In this document: piece by piece, positions 1-8,516 of the stretch
Layout: every line of letters starts with the position of its first letter
Position numbering within the stretch: position 1 is the stretch's first letter
NCBI RefSeq assembly: GCF_042683045.1
Contig: NZ_JBHUIT010000001.1
Coordinates: forward strand, 124,001-188,000
Direction: 5' to 3'
Origin: Luteolibacter algae
GTDB lineage: Bacteria > Verrucomicrobiota > Verrucomicrobiia > Verrucomicrobiales > Akkermansiaceae
DNA: 64,000 nucleotides
The notes under the pieces: model-generated
The model's input: the letters and a program-made list of their open reading frames with translations, nothing else
What the model was told of the DNA's origin: nothing
Database searches by the model: none
Translations under genes and position numbers: made by a program

Positions 1-816
1 CACCATGGGCGCGCAGTAGTAGAGGAAAAACGGCTTTTCTTTTTTTGCGCTGGTCTGGATGAATTCGACAGCTTTTGCGGAAAGAATATTGCCTAGCTCA
101 CGCGCATCCCAGTTGGAATCTCCCATGCCGGCTCCTTTGTCGCTTACATCCTTCGGTCGTTTGGCTGTTTCCTTATTGAAAAAGATAATTTCCGAATCCT
201 TCGCCCATGGATACCATGTTTCATTTTCATAAAGCAGATACAGGGGGCCCTGGATTCCACATGGAGTGGTAAAGTCATAATCAAATCCGCAGAACTTCGG
301 CCCGCTGCCGGCCCATTTCGTGAGGTCGACCTCGCCTGTAAGATCTCCATCCTTTTTGCCGCGGTAGATCTCATCTTTTCCGGGGATTTTGAAATCTCCT
401 CCGAGGTGCCACTTTCCAATAAAGCCGGTGTTGTATCCGGCCTCTTTGACCACGGAGCCGAGAGTGGCTTCACCTGGTTTGAAGGCGGTGGGGGCGAAAG
501 TGCTCCAAACTCCCGGAGGGGCATAAGAGCGGTAATTGTTGTTCCCGCTCATCACCGCGTAACGTGTGGGAGCGCATAGCGAGGTGGCCGAGTGTCCGTC
601 TGTAAACCAGAGGCCTTCCGCCGCGAGGGCATCTATCGCCGGTGTATGCACAAGAGGTTTCTTTTTTTGTATACTATTTGCATAGTAGCTTATGTCACCC
701 AGTCCTAGGTCATCGGCCATGATGAACACGATATTCGGCTTAGGCTCTGCGGCTTTGCCGCAGATTGGTAAGAGCAGTGCGCTCGATAGGAGTAATATTG
801 ATGTCTTTACGTTCAT
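1..816 (-). CDS. Secreted sulfatase, N-terminal part (cut by left edge)
   Basis: The first 272 codons of a sulfatase read leftward off the window. A signal peptide (about residues 1-23) is followed by the family opening PNIVFIMADDLGLGD, whose DD pair binds the active-site metal. The sulfatase signature SLCAPTR is at about residues 79-85; its Cys81 would be matured to formylglycine. GKWHLGG follows downstream. In this family the enzyme hydrolyses sulfate esters in the periplasm or outside the cell. The substrate cannot be told from sequence. The ATG at 814-816 directly precedes the signal peptide. The C-terminal part lies outside the window. Confidence 0.93.
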   Translation of the reverse strand, partial: MNVKTSILLLSSALLLPICGKAAEPKPNIVFIMADDLGLGDISYYANSIQKKKPLVHTPAIDALAAEGLWFTDGHSATSLCAPTRYAVMSGNNNYRSYAPPGVWSTFAPTAFKPGEATLGSVVKEAGYNTGFIGKWHLGGDFKIPGKDEIYRGKKDGDLTGEVDLTKWAGSGPKFCGFDYDFTTPCGIQGPLYLLYENETWYPWAKDSEIIFFNKETAKRPKDVSDKGAGMGDSNWDARELGNILSAKAVEFIQTSAKKEKPFFLYYCAPMV

Positions 817-1286
817 ATGTCTAAAAAGGGGGTTCATCTGCCGTTGGTTCAAGCCAATAGGAGCGTGTAACCGGTAGAATCCTTTAGCGCCCGATTGGAT
901 CTGTTGCCCAAGTCATCTTCGTTTTGATCAAGCCGATCACTTTTTCTACTGAGTATGGGATTCACGGTTGCTGATCTTTTGGTGGAAGGGTGGCTCGGGA
1001 AGGCGGATCTTACTTCATTGATGCTCTAAAATTATACAGAAAAGCGCACGAATTATACGTCGATTGCGTCGCGAACTATCGCGGAAATTGCAACGTTGCT
1101 GGGTAATAGGCGATTCCGAGGGCGGGAAGATCCAGCGGATCAATCCTATTTACACGGATTTTTCGTGAAGACTTTGAGCGTGGGGGAGAGTTGCAGGCAG
1201 AAAAAATCTGAAAAATCTTTTCAAGATACGTGAATAATTTACGCAGAGGAGAGGTCGAAGCTTGCGTAACGAAAAATTACCAAGCT
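817..1286. other. Intergenic region between divergent genes
   Basis: About 470 bases without a convincing gene. It must hold the promoters of the leftward sulfatase and the rightward small secreted protein. A 10-base palindrome GCAACGTTGC lies at 1090-1099, too short to assign a role. No RNA gene or repeat array was seen. Confidence 0.5.
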
Positions 1287-1601
1287 ATGAAAAAACTGAT
1301 TACTACTCTCGCTGTTGGGGCTTTTGCCTTCGTTGGGACCGCTGTTGAAGCCGATGCCCGCCCGCACCGCTCGCATCATGTTCCTGCTAGTCAGGTCTAC
1401 ATCAGCGGCTATCACCACGGTCGTCCGATCTATACGGAAAAATATTTTATCGGTTACGATTGTCACGGGCATCCGCGCTACGGATATCGCACGGTCTCCG
1501 CGCCGCGCCGTGGATATGATCGCTGCGGAACCGATTATCATCGCGGAGGTGGCGGATACCGCTCTTCAGGCACCCGCGTGAGCATCAGCTTCGGGCGTTA
1601 A
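1287..1601 (+). CDS. Small secreted His/Tyr/Gly/Arg-rich protein
   Basis: A 104-residue protein with a signal peptide (MKKLITTLAVGAFAFVG, likely cleaved after about residue 24). The mature part is rich in His, Tyr, Arg and Gly, with HGRPIYTEKYF, YDCHGHPRYGYR and a Gly run near the end. I do not recognise a named family. Composition and export suggest a small envelope protein; metal binding by the histidines is only possible. The ATG at 1287 is chosen because the signal peptide begins there, although the frame is open from a GTG at 1230. A hairpin terminator follows. Confidence 0.7.
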   Translation: MKKLITTLAVGAFAFVGTAVEADARPHRSHHVPASQVYISGYHHGRPIYTEKYFIGYDCHGHPRYGYRTVSAPRRGYDRCGTDYHRGGGGYRSSGTRVSISFGR

Positions 1602-1640
1602 TGGGATCTAACTTTTGTGTGCCGATTGTGTCTGGTCGGG

Positions 1641-1675
1641 CTCCCCGTGAGTGAAAGCTCCGGGGAGTTTTTTTT
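1641..1675 (+). terminator. Rho-independent terminator
   Basis: Perfect 7-base stem CTCCCCG (1641-1647) with CGGGGAG (1661-1667), followed by a run of eight T. It lies 40 bases after the stop of the small secreted protein gene and points the same way. Confidence 0.85.
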
Positions 1676-1712
1676 GTCGTTGAAGCTTGGAAATATTGGA
1701 TCGCTGTGGCTT

Positions 1713-2528
1713 TCAGAGCGGCCGAGCGTATGTGTCGCAGCGGTTGTGCCAGCCTGGTAGCCATTTTCCTTCATTACGATCCGCCGGAGCATTTGCCACA
1801 CGGCGGGAAAGCATTCGCTTCGCCGATGCCGCAAACTCGCGGGCAGCATCCGGCCCCGCGGATACGGAATTCATGCCGCCCAGAACCTGAAGCAAGCCCC
1901 AGCCCTGGCCATTGTATTTCTCGGTGGATTTGATGCCCTCACCCTTGAAATTCACGTAGTCAATCAAGGCGTATTGTCCTTGGGCGGTCGTGGCCACTTT
2001 CTGGTAGTTTGCCTGAATCTTTGCCCGCTCAGAAGCAGGGGCCGCTGCCAGCATCTTTGGCAATGAGGCGCGCGAGCGGGCGATGATGAAATCGGTTTGT
2101 AAGCTAACGTTGGATGCCAGCCATTTACGTAGCCCGGACATCTCCGGAGAATTGAACTGCGCCTGGAATTCCGCTCTCGTGCGCCATGGGCTGAAACGGT
2201 GCTTTGCGACCGGGGGCGGATTTGCTCCCTCACGTGCCGCAAATGAGACAAATGACGGCCAGCTTTCCTCGAACGGACCATTAAAGCCGGCCGGATACCA
2301 GATAAAATGACCAATGCCGAGCGAGGGAAACTCTTCTCCCGCATTCCAGGCTGTTAGGCCACTAACCGATCCCCCACTTTCATTTTGCCAGATTTTCCTA
2401 CCGATCGTTTCTTTCTGGGCAGCGCTCAAATTGCTGGCTGCGGCGGCTCCGGCGGACATGGGAGGGCTTCCGGGAGCGCAGGCGACGAGGGAAATTGCGA
2501 TGGCGAAAGCGAGTTTTTGAAATTTCAT
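1713..2528 (-). CDS. Conserved lipoprotein of unknown function
   Basis: A 271-residue protein with a type II signal peptide and lipobox LVAC (Cys17), so probably membrane anchored. The mature part has an N-terminal stretch IWQNESGG..LTAWNAGEEFPSLGIGHFIWYP and a later segment KGEG...YNGQGWGLLQVL. These blocks look like a conserved domain. Glu followed by compact Gly/Trp-rich motifs recalls lysozyme-like folds, but I cannot assign a family. It is transcribed alone, convergent with the preceding small protein gene. Confidence 0.75.
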   Translation of the reverse strand: MKFQKLAFAIAISLVACAPGSPPMSAGAAAASNLSAAQKETIGRKIWQNESGGSVSGLTAWNAGEEFPSLGIGHFIWYPAGFNGPFEESWPSFVSFAAREGANPPPVAKHRFSPWRTRAEFQAQFNSPEMSGLRKWLASNVSLQTDFIIARSRASLPKMLAAAPASERAKIQANYQKVATTAQGQYALIDYVNFKGEGIKSTEKYNGQGWGLLQVLGGMNSVSAGPDAAREFAASAKRMLSRRVANAPADRNEGKWLPGWHNRCDTYARPL

Positions 2529-2571
2529 AGGGGTCTGTTGAAGGAATTTTTGTGGATGGGTAGGAGGCCGC

Positions 2572-3231
2572 TTATTTAGTGAAGCGTTTTTCGATATCGT
2601 CGAGAACGGATTTCGTATGGAGCATCAACGGATGTAGGGCGACTGAGTGAGAGCGGTTCTCGGCCACGGACCAGACCGAGGACTCGGGTGGTAGTATGAT
2701 AAGGTCCATTGGCGTGTGGTAGGAGACGATGGGGATATTGCCGAGGGTGTGATCACTTTCATTCAGTTCCCTGAGGAATTCACTACCGGGACGCATCTAG
2801 AGGGCTCCTCTTCCCGGGAAAAACCGGGCGGCTTTGGTTCCATGGTGGGGAGAGGAGATGGTGATGAATGTTTCACAGCGTCTTGCTCCATCAAGCTTCT
2901 GTAGATAATAGCGGGAAACCAAGCCTCCCATGCTGAAGGCAACGATTGCAATCGGGTCTTCCATGCCGAATTTTTCGTCGATATCGCACTTAAGGTTTTC
3001 CGCGAGGGTATCAAGGCCGCTCGATCCGGTATTTGGCTTCAGCCTTGGGACAAAGCACTCGATGCCGTGCGTTTCCAGCCGGGTTTTCAAGGACTCGAAA
3101 GCTTTCCCATCCTCCAGAATCCCATGGACAAGGACCACACGTTGGTAGCGCGGCTCGGACGGTTGCGGATGGCAGGAAGCTGCGGTTGCGAAGATTCCTG
3201 TGAAAAGCTGGAAGAAACGAGCGGTGATCAT
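2572..3231 (-). pseudogene. Lipase/alpha-beta hydrolase split by an in-frame TAG
   Basis: The 5' part (3231-2797, 144 codons) encodes a lipoprotein-type signal (Cys20), the oxyanion motif VLVHG and the nucleophile elbow AFSMGG (Ser100), then ISSPHHGT. It stops at an amber codon at 2799-2797. The same frame continues at once with 74 codons (2796-2572) that open with MRPGS, match the expected PGS lipase segment, and carry the only candidate catalytic Asp (HTPMDLII) and His (RSHSVALHP). The stop therefore removes two members of the triad. This is either a nonsense pseudogene, amber readthrough or a sequence error. The HIT gene lies 15 bases upstream on the same strand. Confidence 0.8.
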
Positions 3232-3246
3232 ACTCCGTGGGATCTG

Positions 3247-3588
3247 CTAGCCGGGAGGCCATGTGAGCTGCCTGCCACCGAGCAGGTGAACGTGCAGATG
3301 GGGAACCGTTTCCCCGCCATGCGGACCGTTGTTGATGACAAGGCGGTAGCCGCTTTCCTCGATGCCGACTTTTCTGGCAACCTCCGCCGCGACGAGCAGC
3401 AGATGCCCAAGCGTGGCGGAGTCATCGCTCGTCGCTCCACCAATGCGTGGAATCGGATGTCGGGGAGTAATCAGAATGTGTGTGGGCGCCTGCGGGGAAA
3501 TATCGGGAAATGCGCAGCAAAGCTCATCGCGGTGGATGATATCCGCGGGAATTTCACCATCGTAGATTTTCTGGAATAGCGTTTTCAC
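3247..3588 (-). CDS. HIT (histidine triad) family protein
   Basis: A 113-residue HIT protein. It starts FQKIYDGEIPADI and carries the triad HLHVH at residues 97-101 (His97, 99 and 101) within VPHLHVHLLGG. Family members bind nucleotides and hydrolyse phosphoramidates such as adenosine-AMP conjugates in the cytoplasm. I chose the GTG at 3586-3588, preceded by an AAGG-type Shine-Dalgarno. The frame is open further upstream to 3684, but that extension lacks family similarity and would exceed the usual 110-120 residues. Fifteen bases separate it from the broken lipase, so they may be co-transcribed. Confidence 0.92.
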   Translation of the reverse strand: MKTLFQKIYDGEIPADIIHRDELCCAFPDISPQAPTHILITPRHPIPRIGGATSDDSATLGHLLLVAAEVARKVGIEESGYRLVINNGPHGGETVPHLHVHLLGGRQLTWPPG

Positions 3589-3714
3589 AGAGCAAGACCT
3601 TGGCAGGGAAAATCCGTGGTGCAAGTAAGTGCTGAATGGATAAGAACAAAAATGGCTCAAGCTCCGGGGGAGAGCTTGCGCCATGGCTTGGGAAGTATTT
3701 CCTAGAATTATAAA

Positions 3715-4674
3715 TCAGGCGTTCCGCTTACGGCGTAGCAGCAGGGCTGTTGCACCCAATAGGCTGAGAAGTGCCGATGAAGGCTCTGGAACCACAATGT
3801 TTCCATCGTAGCTGGGAAGATGGACCTCGCTGGTAGTCGTCAGGTTCTTCGCGTAGATGGAGCCGTCGATCACACCGGAAGTGGTGACCGAGGCATTCGG
3901 CGCCAGCACCTGGCCCTGCATGTTCTTGGAGCCGAAGTTGATATCTGTCGCCTCATAAAAGTTCCAGATGACGCGTTTGCTCCATTGATCCTGGGTGAGA
4001 TCGCCTACGATGTTTCCCGCTGTCCAGTTGATGACCGCTCCGGCGACATTGATGAGAATGTCTGCCGCATTGTTGGTGATAAGCTCGATCTGCTGGACTT
4101 TGTTGTTCCCGAAGATGTCAGATGCGGACAGGGAAAAAACGGCAAGACCGTTTGAATCCGGAGCAGCAGTCATTTTGAAGGGACCCGGCTGGCCCGGCGA
4201 ATTCGCGATCAACATGCCTTTGCTATTCGCGCTCAGGTTCGAGAGGCTTTGGCTGGCGGCGTTGAGATCATTGAAAATGCCTGAATAATCCGCATTTGGA
4301 TTGGAGATCAGGGAACCGCCACCATTGTAATTGATTCTACGGCCATTGCTGGTGCCGCCTAGCTCCAGGCTGCCTGCATTGAGCTGTAACGGATTGCCGC
4401 TGGCGATGTTTCCTTGGACACGCAGAACAAGATCGGTTTTTGGAACTTTGTTCTGGAGGCGGATGCCGAAGTTGGCACTGCTCGATGAAGTAAGGTTGCC
4501 CCCAACAAGGGTGCGTCCTTCGACATCGGAATTGGTGGAGAAATTCCCGCTAACGATGACACTATAGTCCGAAAGAGGGGTGAGATTTTGAGCGGATGCG
4601 ACACTACCTAGGCACGCGAGGGCCCATAAGGAGAGTGACAGCAATCCACCGCGAGGGGGGGATGGTGAATGCAT
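3715..4674 (-). CDS. Choice-of-anchor A family PEP-CTERM protein
   Basis: A 319-residue secreted protein with a signal peptide and a choice-of-anchor A domain opening LTPLSDYSVIVSGNF and including DVEGRTLVGGNL. At the C terminus is a PEP-CTERM sorting signal: VVPEPSS, a hydrophobic helix, then LLRRKRNA. By analogy, exosortase recognises the PEP motif and removes the tail during export to the surface or matrix. The exosortase is not in this window. It is probably a surface or biofilm-matrix protein and appears to be transcribed alone. Confidence 0.9.
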   Translation of the reverse strand: MHSPSPPRGGLLSLSLWALACLGSVASAQNLTPLSDYSVIVSGNFSTNSDVEGRTLVGGNLTSSSSANFGIRLQNKVPKTDLVLRVQGNIASGNPLQLNAGSLELGGTSNGRRINYNGGGSLISNPNADYSGIFNDLNAASQSLSNLSANSKGMLIANSPGQPGPFKMTAAPDSNGLAVFSLSASDIFGNNKVQQIELITNNAADILINVAGAVINWTAGNIVGDLTQDQWSKRVIWNFYEATDINFGSKNMQGQVLAPNASVTTSGVIDGSIYAKNLTTTSEVHLPSYDGNIVVPEPSSALLSLLGATALLLRRKRNA

Positions 4675-4751
4675 GACGGCCGGATTCTACCCTATAAAAA
4701 CTAGTTAGCAATCCGGATATTGTGACAAATTTATATATTTTTCATTAATTT

Positions 4752-4764
4752 TGATTAATAATCA
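4752..4764. promoter_or_regulatory. Short palindrome in AT-rich divergent promoter region
   Basis: TGATTAATAATCA is a perfect odd-length palindrome in the AT-rich gap (4675-4835) between the choice-of-anchor A gene and the divergent membrane protein gene. It could be an operator, but length and AT content make chance plausible. Confidence 0.25.
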
Positions 4765-4835
4765 GGCTTTGATGGTTTTTCTATCGAGGCTTCATCAGCC
4801 TTGCCAAGGGGTCGAAATCCGATTTACCCAAACGT

Positions 4836-5477
4836 GTGCCAAATTCTCCAAACCATAAAACCAGCCAGGGTTCTTGGAAAAAAACGCTGTTGCGTGGAGT
4901 GCTGGTTTGCATCGGCTCCGTAACGATTCTTCTACCCGCGTGGCTGCCGAATCGCCCGGGGGCCCCCTTGGAGCGGGGAACGGTCGAGCTACTTCAGGCA
5001 GGTTTGCTTGCTGCATCGACGGCAGTCATGATTGGGGCGCTGGCCCACTCGGGAAACCGGCGGGCGGTTTGCCGGGTTCTGGCTTTGGGACTCGCGGCGG
5101 CTTTGGTGGGTGAATTGGAAGACTTTATTTCCGGGATCATGGAGTGGCGGTTTCCTGATGCGTGGGTGATCGGGATTCTGCTCTTTGCTGCTCTGATCAC
5201 CGCGTTGCGGCACCGCAAGGTGATGGTCAGGTTTTTCGGAACCATGGGCCATCACGCCGGAGCAGGATTTATTGGTGCCGCGTTGTTGATTTTGTATGTC
5301 TTCAATCGGGTGGTAGGTGCCCCACAGTTCTGGCAAGCCTCGTTGGGCGAGGATGCGTTTTCGGCTGAAATCCCCCGGATTTGTAAAAGTTATCTCGAGC
5401 TGCTAGCATGTTATTTCATTTTGGTCGGCTCTGTGGGCTTGGCGATTACCCTGGGTAGACGGGAGGAGCTGAGTTAG
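4836..5477 (+). CDS. Six-helix membrane protein, unknown function
   Basis: A 213-residue hydrophobic protein with about six transmembrane segments, including the first near residues 16-38 (TLLRGVLVCIGSVTILLPAW) and the last near 187-207. I do not recognise a family. The start is the GTG at 4836. Its stop is directly followed by the acyltransferase ATG at 5478, so the two are probably one operon, and a role in lipid or envelope metabolism is a guess from that context. Confidence 0.75.
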   Translation: MPNSPNHKTSQGSWKKTLLRGVLVCIGSVTILLPAWLPNRPGAPLERGTVELLQAGLLAASTAVMIGALAHSGNRRAVCRVLALGLAAALVGELEDFISGIMEWRFPDAWVIGILLFAALITALRHRKVMVRFFGTMGHHAGAGFIGAALLILYVFNRVVGAPQFWQASLGEDAFSAEIPRICKSYLELLACYFILVGSVGLAITLGRREELS

Positions 5478-6653
5478 ATGGCGGCGGGATTCACAAAAAA
5501 ACTTAGCTGGAGGATTGAGGCGATCGCCCACTCATTGGTGGCGATGGTGATGCGGCAGCTGCCTGCGGAGACGGTTTTCTGCGTAGGTGAAGCCATGGGA
5601 AAGATGATCTGGCCCTTTATGACGCGGAGGCAGCAAACGATTTCCAGGAATCTCCGGGTAGCCTTGGCCGGAGAAGAGCTTTCGCTCGATGAAATCGCAG
5701 AGTTTGCGAGGAATTCCTTTATCCGGACTACGGCGAATCTTGTCAGTTCCGCGATCACCTCAAAGGCATCCAAAGAGGGTCTCGGCGATCTGCTGACTGT
5801 TGAGAATCCGGAAGTGATGGACGCTGCGGTGGCAAAAGGTCGGGGAGTGGTTCTGTTGCTGGCGCACATGGGGAACTGGGAGCTGCTGACACGAATGCAC
5901 CGGACCTTTCCCGAGGGGACAAAAAGCGGCGCTTTCTACCGTCCATTGAACAATCCCATTCTCAACGAGCGTGTGCTGAAGGAGCGTGAGGCGGATGGGA
6001 CGCGGTTATTTTCCAAGCGGGACAGTCTGCATCAGGTTGGTGGTTTTTTAAGGGAAAACGGAGTGATTGGGATTCTCGCCGACCAGCGGGTGGGAATGCA
6101 GGGAGAGAATGTCTCGTTCTTCGGTAGAATCACCAAAGCAAGTCCGCTGCCGAGCCTTCTGGTTCGTCGCTGCAAAAGCGAAGTCCTGGCGTTGTCTTTG
6201 AAAACAGTGGCTCCGGGGAAATGGAGTGCACGTTATCACAAGGTGGAAAAACCTTATAACTCTTCCAACTGCATGAGGGCTCTGGAAGAGGCTATGAAAG
6301 TCTCCCCCTTGGATGTGTTTTGGCTACAGGAGCGCTGGAAACTTTATATTTCAGGTGAAGTGCCATTGCGTGAGTGGTTATCAAAGGAGGAATTACGTGG
6401 TGAAAAACCGCATCGGGCAGTCATCTGGACAAAGCCTGGTGAAGAAACGCGATCGCTGCCCGAAGGCTTTCAGCATGGAGATGTTCACTACGAAAGGGTA
6501 TCGGGAAAAAGTGTCGATGAGCTCGGGGATCTTGATCAATCGAAGCTGCTTCCCATCGATTTTGTGCTGACGTTTTCGGCCGATGACGAGTTGTGGAAGC
6601 GCGGCAAAGAGCTGGGAATTCCGGTCTATTCGTTGGAAAACGCCTCAGAGTAA
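5478..6653 (+). CDS. LpxL/HtrB-family lipid A acyltransferase-like protein
   Basis: A 391-residue member of the lysophospholipid/lipid A acyltransferase family. The catalytic HX4E motif is His130-MGNW-Glu135 (LLAHMGNWELL), followed by the expected GILADQRVGMQGENVSFFG block. In the family these inner-membrane enzymes add secondary acyl chains to lipid A. About 90 extra C-terminal residues follow the usual domain end and resemble nothing I can name. The start abuts the preceding membrane protein, and the 3' end overlaps the convergent rnhC by 9 bases. Confidence 0.88.
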   Translation: MAAGFTKKLSWRIEAIAHSLVAMVMRQLPAETVFCVGEAMGKMIWPFMTRRQQTISRNLRVALAGEELSLDEIAEFARNSFIRTTANLVSSAITSKASKEGLGDLLTVENPEVMDAAVAKGRGVVLLLAHMGNWELLTRMHRTFPEGTKSGAFYRPLNNPILNERVLKEREADGTRLFSKRDSLHQVGGFLRENGVIGILADQRVGMQGENVSFFGRITKASPLPSLLVRRCKSEVLALSLKTVAPGKWSARYHKVEKPYNSSNCMRALEEAMKVSPLDVFWLQERWKLYISGEVPLREWLSKEELRGEKPHRAVIWTKPGEETRSLPEGFQHGDVHYERVSGKSVDELGDLDQSKLLPIDFVLTFSADDELWKRGKELGIPVYSLENASE

Positions 6654-7568
6654 TCCGGTGACTTGTTGGGTGGTCTTGAAGTGAAGTTTTGCAAATTTAC
6701 CGAGCACTTCTTTGCCGTGTAGTGAGACGAGTTTCTTCCCGGTGGTGACAACGCCTGGAGAGGCACCAAGCGGGATCGTGAAGCCGACTTTTTTTGTCGC
6801 CGCATCCATCCAGTCGATGAACCGTTCCCTTGCCAATATGGATGCCGCAGCCACGGCGGTGTCGGATTCTCCTTTGGTTCGTTGCTCCAGCCGCAGGGTA
6901 ATTTTTTTGTTCTTCAATGCCGTTTGGAGGACATCGGCACGGGCAAATTGGTCCGATAACGCGCGTGGGCAGTCAGGTTTCAGCTCAATGAGTTTTTCGA
7001 TGACGGTCGCATGTCCCCAGGCGAGCATCCGGTTGAGATTGCGAAAGGAATCATAAATCTCGTTATAACGTTCCGGACGTATGGCGATGATATCGTAGGC
7101 GATATCCGGTGTCGCCTTGATCAGTGCTGCCAGCTCCCGGATGCGGGCCGGGGTGTTGATTTTTTTGGAGTCCATGATGCCATTTGCAATCAAATGGCGG
7201 GCGATCTTCTCATCGGTATAAACTCCGGCAATGACCAGCGGGCCGAAGAAATCTCCTTTGCCACTTTCATCGATTCCAAAATGTGGGGCAAAATGTTCAT
7301 CATCTTCATTCGCCCCGGGTTCCGCATGTCCGCCGGGTGACGCAATTCCGGTGACTTCCGGCTCCAGTATGAAGTGAACAAACTCCTCCGTGTCTTTCCC
7401 TTGGATGAGAACTTTCGGGCCTTTCTGATAGACGCTGATGCTTAGTTTACCCTTTTTCGCAGCGTAGATTGTGTAGGGCTTCTCCATGAAATCAAACCCG
7501 CGATCCTCTAAAATCTTCCGAAGTTTGGTCGCTTGGGCGATAGATAGCGGGGCGGTGTGAGAAGTCAT
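6645..7568 (-). CDS. rnhC: Ribonuclease HIII
   Basis: A 307-residue RNase HIII. The N-terminal part (about residues 1-70) has the substrate-binding region typical of HIII enzymes. The nuclease domain opens with GIDESGKGDFFGP at 98-110 (Asp100 and Glu101 are catalytic). It cleaves RNA in RNA:DNA hybrids. The ATG at 7568 (MTSHTAPLSI) is chosen because the upstream open frame is unrelated and runs into the AraC gene. It is 10 bases downstream of that regulator on the same strand, so they may share a transcript. Confidence 0.94.
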   Translation of the reverse strand: MTSHTAPLSIAQATKLRKILEDRGFDFMEKPYTIYAAKKGKLSISVYQKGPKVLIQGKDTEEFVHFILEPEVTGIASPGGHAEPGANEDDEHFAPHFGIDESGKGDFFGPLVIAGVYTDEKIARHLIANGIMDSKKINTPARIRELAALIKATPDIAYDIIAIRPERYNEIYDSFRNLNRMLAWGHATVIEKLIELKPDCPRALSDQFARADVLQTALKNKKITLRLEQRTKGESDTAVAAASILARERFIDWMDAATKKVGFTIPLGASPGVVTTGKKLVSLHGKEVLGKFAKLHFKTTQQVTGLL

Positions 7569-7578
7569 TCGCGGAAAA

Positions 7579-8460
7579 CTAAGCGGTTTTTTTTTGCGAA
7601 GCCAGCCATTCACGGGGCGATGTGCCGACTTCTTCCCGGAAGGCTTTGGCGAAGTGACTGAGGGATTGGTAACCGACTTCCAGAGAGGACTCCGTGATGT
7701 TCGATTTTCCTGATGCCAGCAGCTCGCAGGCCCGCTCGATCCGCAGGCGCCGGAGATGACGCTGCAGGGTGGAGCCTGTCTCTGCCCGGACTTTCCGGGA
7801 AAGGTAATGCGGCGCGATGCCTGAATGCCGGGCGAGGGCGGGGAGATCCAGTGGCTCATCGAGATGTGATGCTAGATGGTCCAAAGCACGCCGGACGGGA
7901 TTTTTGTCGCGGATGCTTGCACAGAAGCTCGGCACCTGGTCGGTGGGTGATGTCCGGAAAAGCCTCACTGCCGCCCACTCCAGTATTTTTGCTTCGGCGA
8001 TGAGTTTTCCGGGTGCCGGGCTGCTTGCGATTCGTCCCAGAGCATGGCCAAGTTCGTTTTCCCAGACGCCCATCAGACCGCAGAAGGCGACGGGACATCC
8101 CGCGGAAAGCCATTTTTTCATTTCCGGGTGGAGCAACGCCCGGCCCAGCCGGGATGCAAGCCAGGTGGGATCAATCTTTACGATATCAAGGTGATGCTCG
8201 CCCGGATATCTCAGGCACATCCAGTCGGACGGATCGCCGCCGCCGGTCAGCGCATACATTCCGGGCTTTAGAATGAAGCGGTCCTTGCTGCCCCAGATCA
8301 ATCCGTTTCCCCCATGGTTCATCCACAGCCAGATCTGGCCCTTGGAGGGAAATTGCCACCTCAGGCCAGCATTGTTGATCCGTGTGCGGAATCCGCCAGT
8401 GATCAGGCCCGGAGCTAGCAGGCTCCAGCTTAGATCGAGGTTATCATCGGTATCAGGCAC
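7579..8460 (-). CDS. AraC family transcriptional regulator
   Basis: A 293-residue regulator. The C-terminal AraC domain (about residues 190-288) holds two helix-turn-helix motifs: LDLPALARHSGIAPHYLSRKVRAETG and ITESSLEVGYQSLSHFAKAFREEVGTSPREW. The N-terminal domain probably senses a ligand, unidentified. An inverted repeat lies just upstream (8474-8500). The unit encoding DUF6607, PEP-CTERM and prepilin-like proteins lies directly upstream on the same strand and is a candidate target by position only. Confidence 0.92.
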   Translation of the reverse strand: MPDTDDNLDLSWSLLAPGLITGGFRTRINNAGLRWQFPSKGQIWLWMNHGGNGLIWGSKDRFILKPGMYALTGGGDPSDWMCLRYPGEHHLDIVKIDPTWLASRLGRALLHPEMKKWLSAGCPVAFCGLMGVWENELGHALGRIASSPAPGKLIAEAKILEWAAVRLFRTSPTDQVPSFCASIRDKNPVRRALDHLASHLDEPLDLPALARHSGIAPHYLSRKVRAETGSTLQRHLRRLRIERACELLASGKSNITESSLEVGYQSLSHFAKAFREEVGTSPREWLASQKKTA

Positions 8461-8473
8461 ACGGCATCGATAG

Positions 8474-8500
8474 TCTTATTGAGATCTATTCGCAATAAGA
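8474..8500 (-). promoter_or_regulatory. Inverted repeat upstream of the AraC gene (Fur-like?)
   Basis: TCTTATTG (8474-8481) and CAATAAGA (8493-8500) form a perfect 8-base inverted repeat 14-40 bases ahead of the AraC start codon. Read on the minus strand the centre is TGCGAATAGATCTCA, matching a classical Fur-type 15-mer (TGCGAATGATTCGCA) at 11 of 15 positions. An operator is plausible; iron control is inference. Confidence 0.4.
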
Positions 8501-8516
8501 GTTTCATTTTTTATAT

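Noticed and set aside
1090..1099. Palindrome GCAACGTTGC
   Set aside because: Ten bases only, in a long intergenic region, and expected by chance at this scale.
4829..4845. Sigma-54-like TGGCAC on the minus strand near 4840
   Set aside because: The -12 half has TGGG in place of TTGC, so the match fails where it matters.
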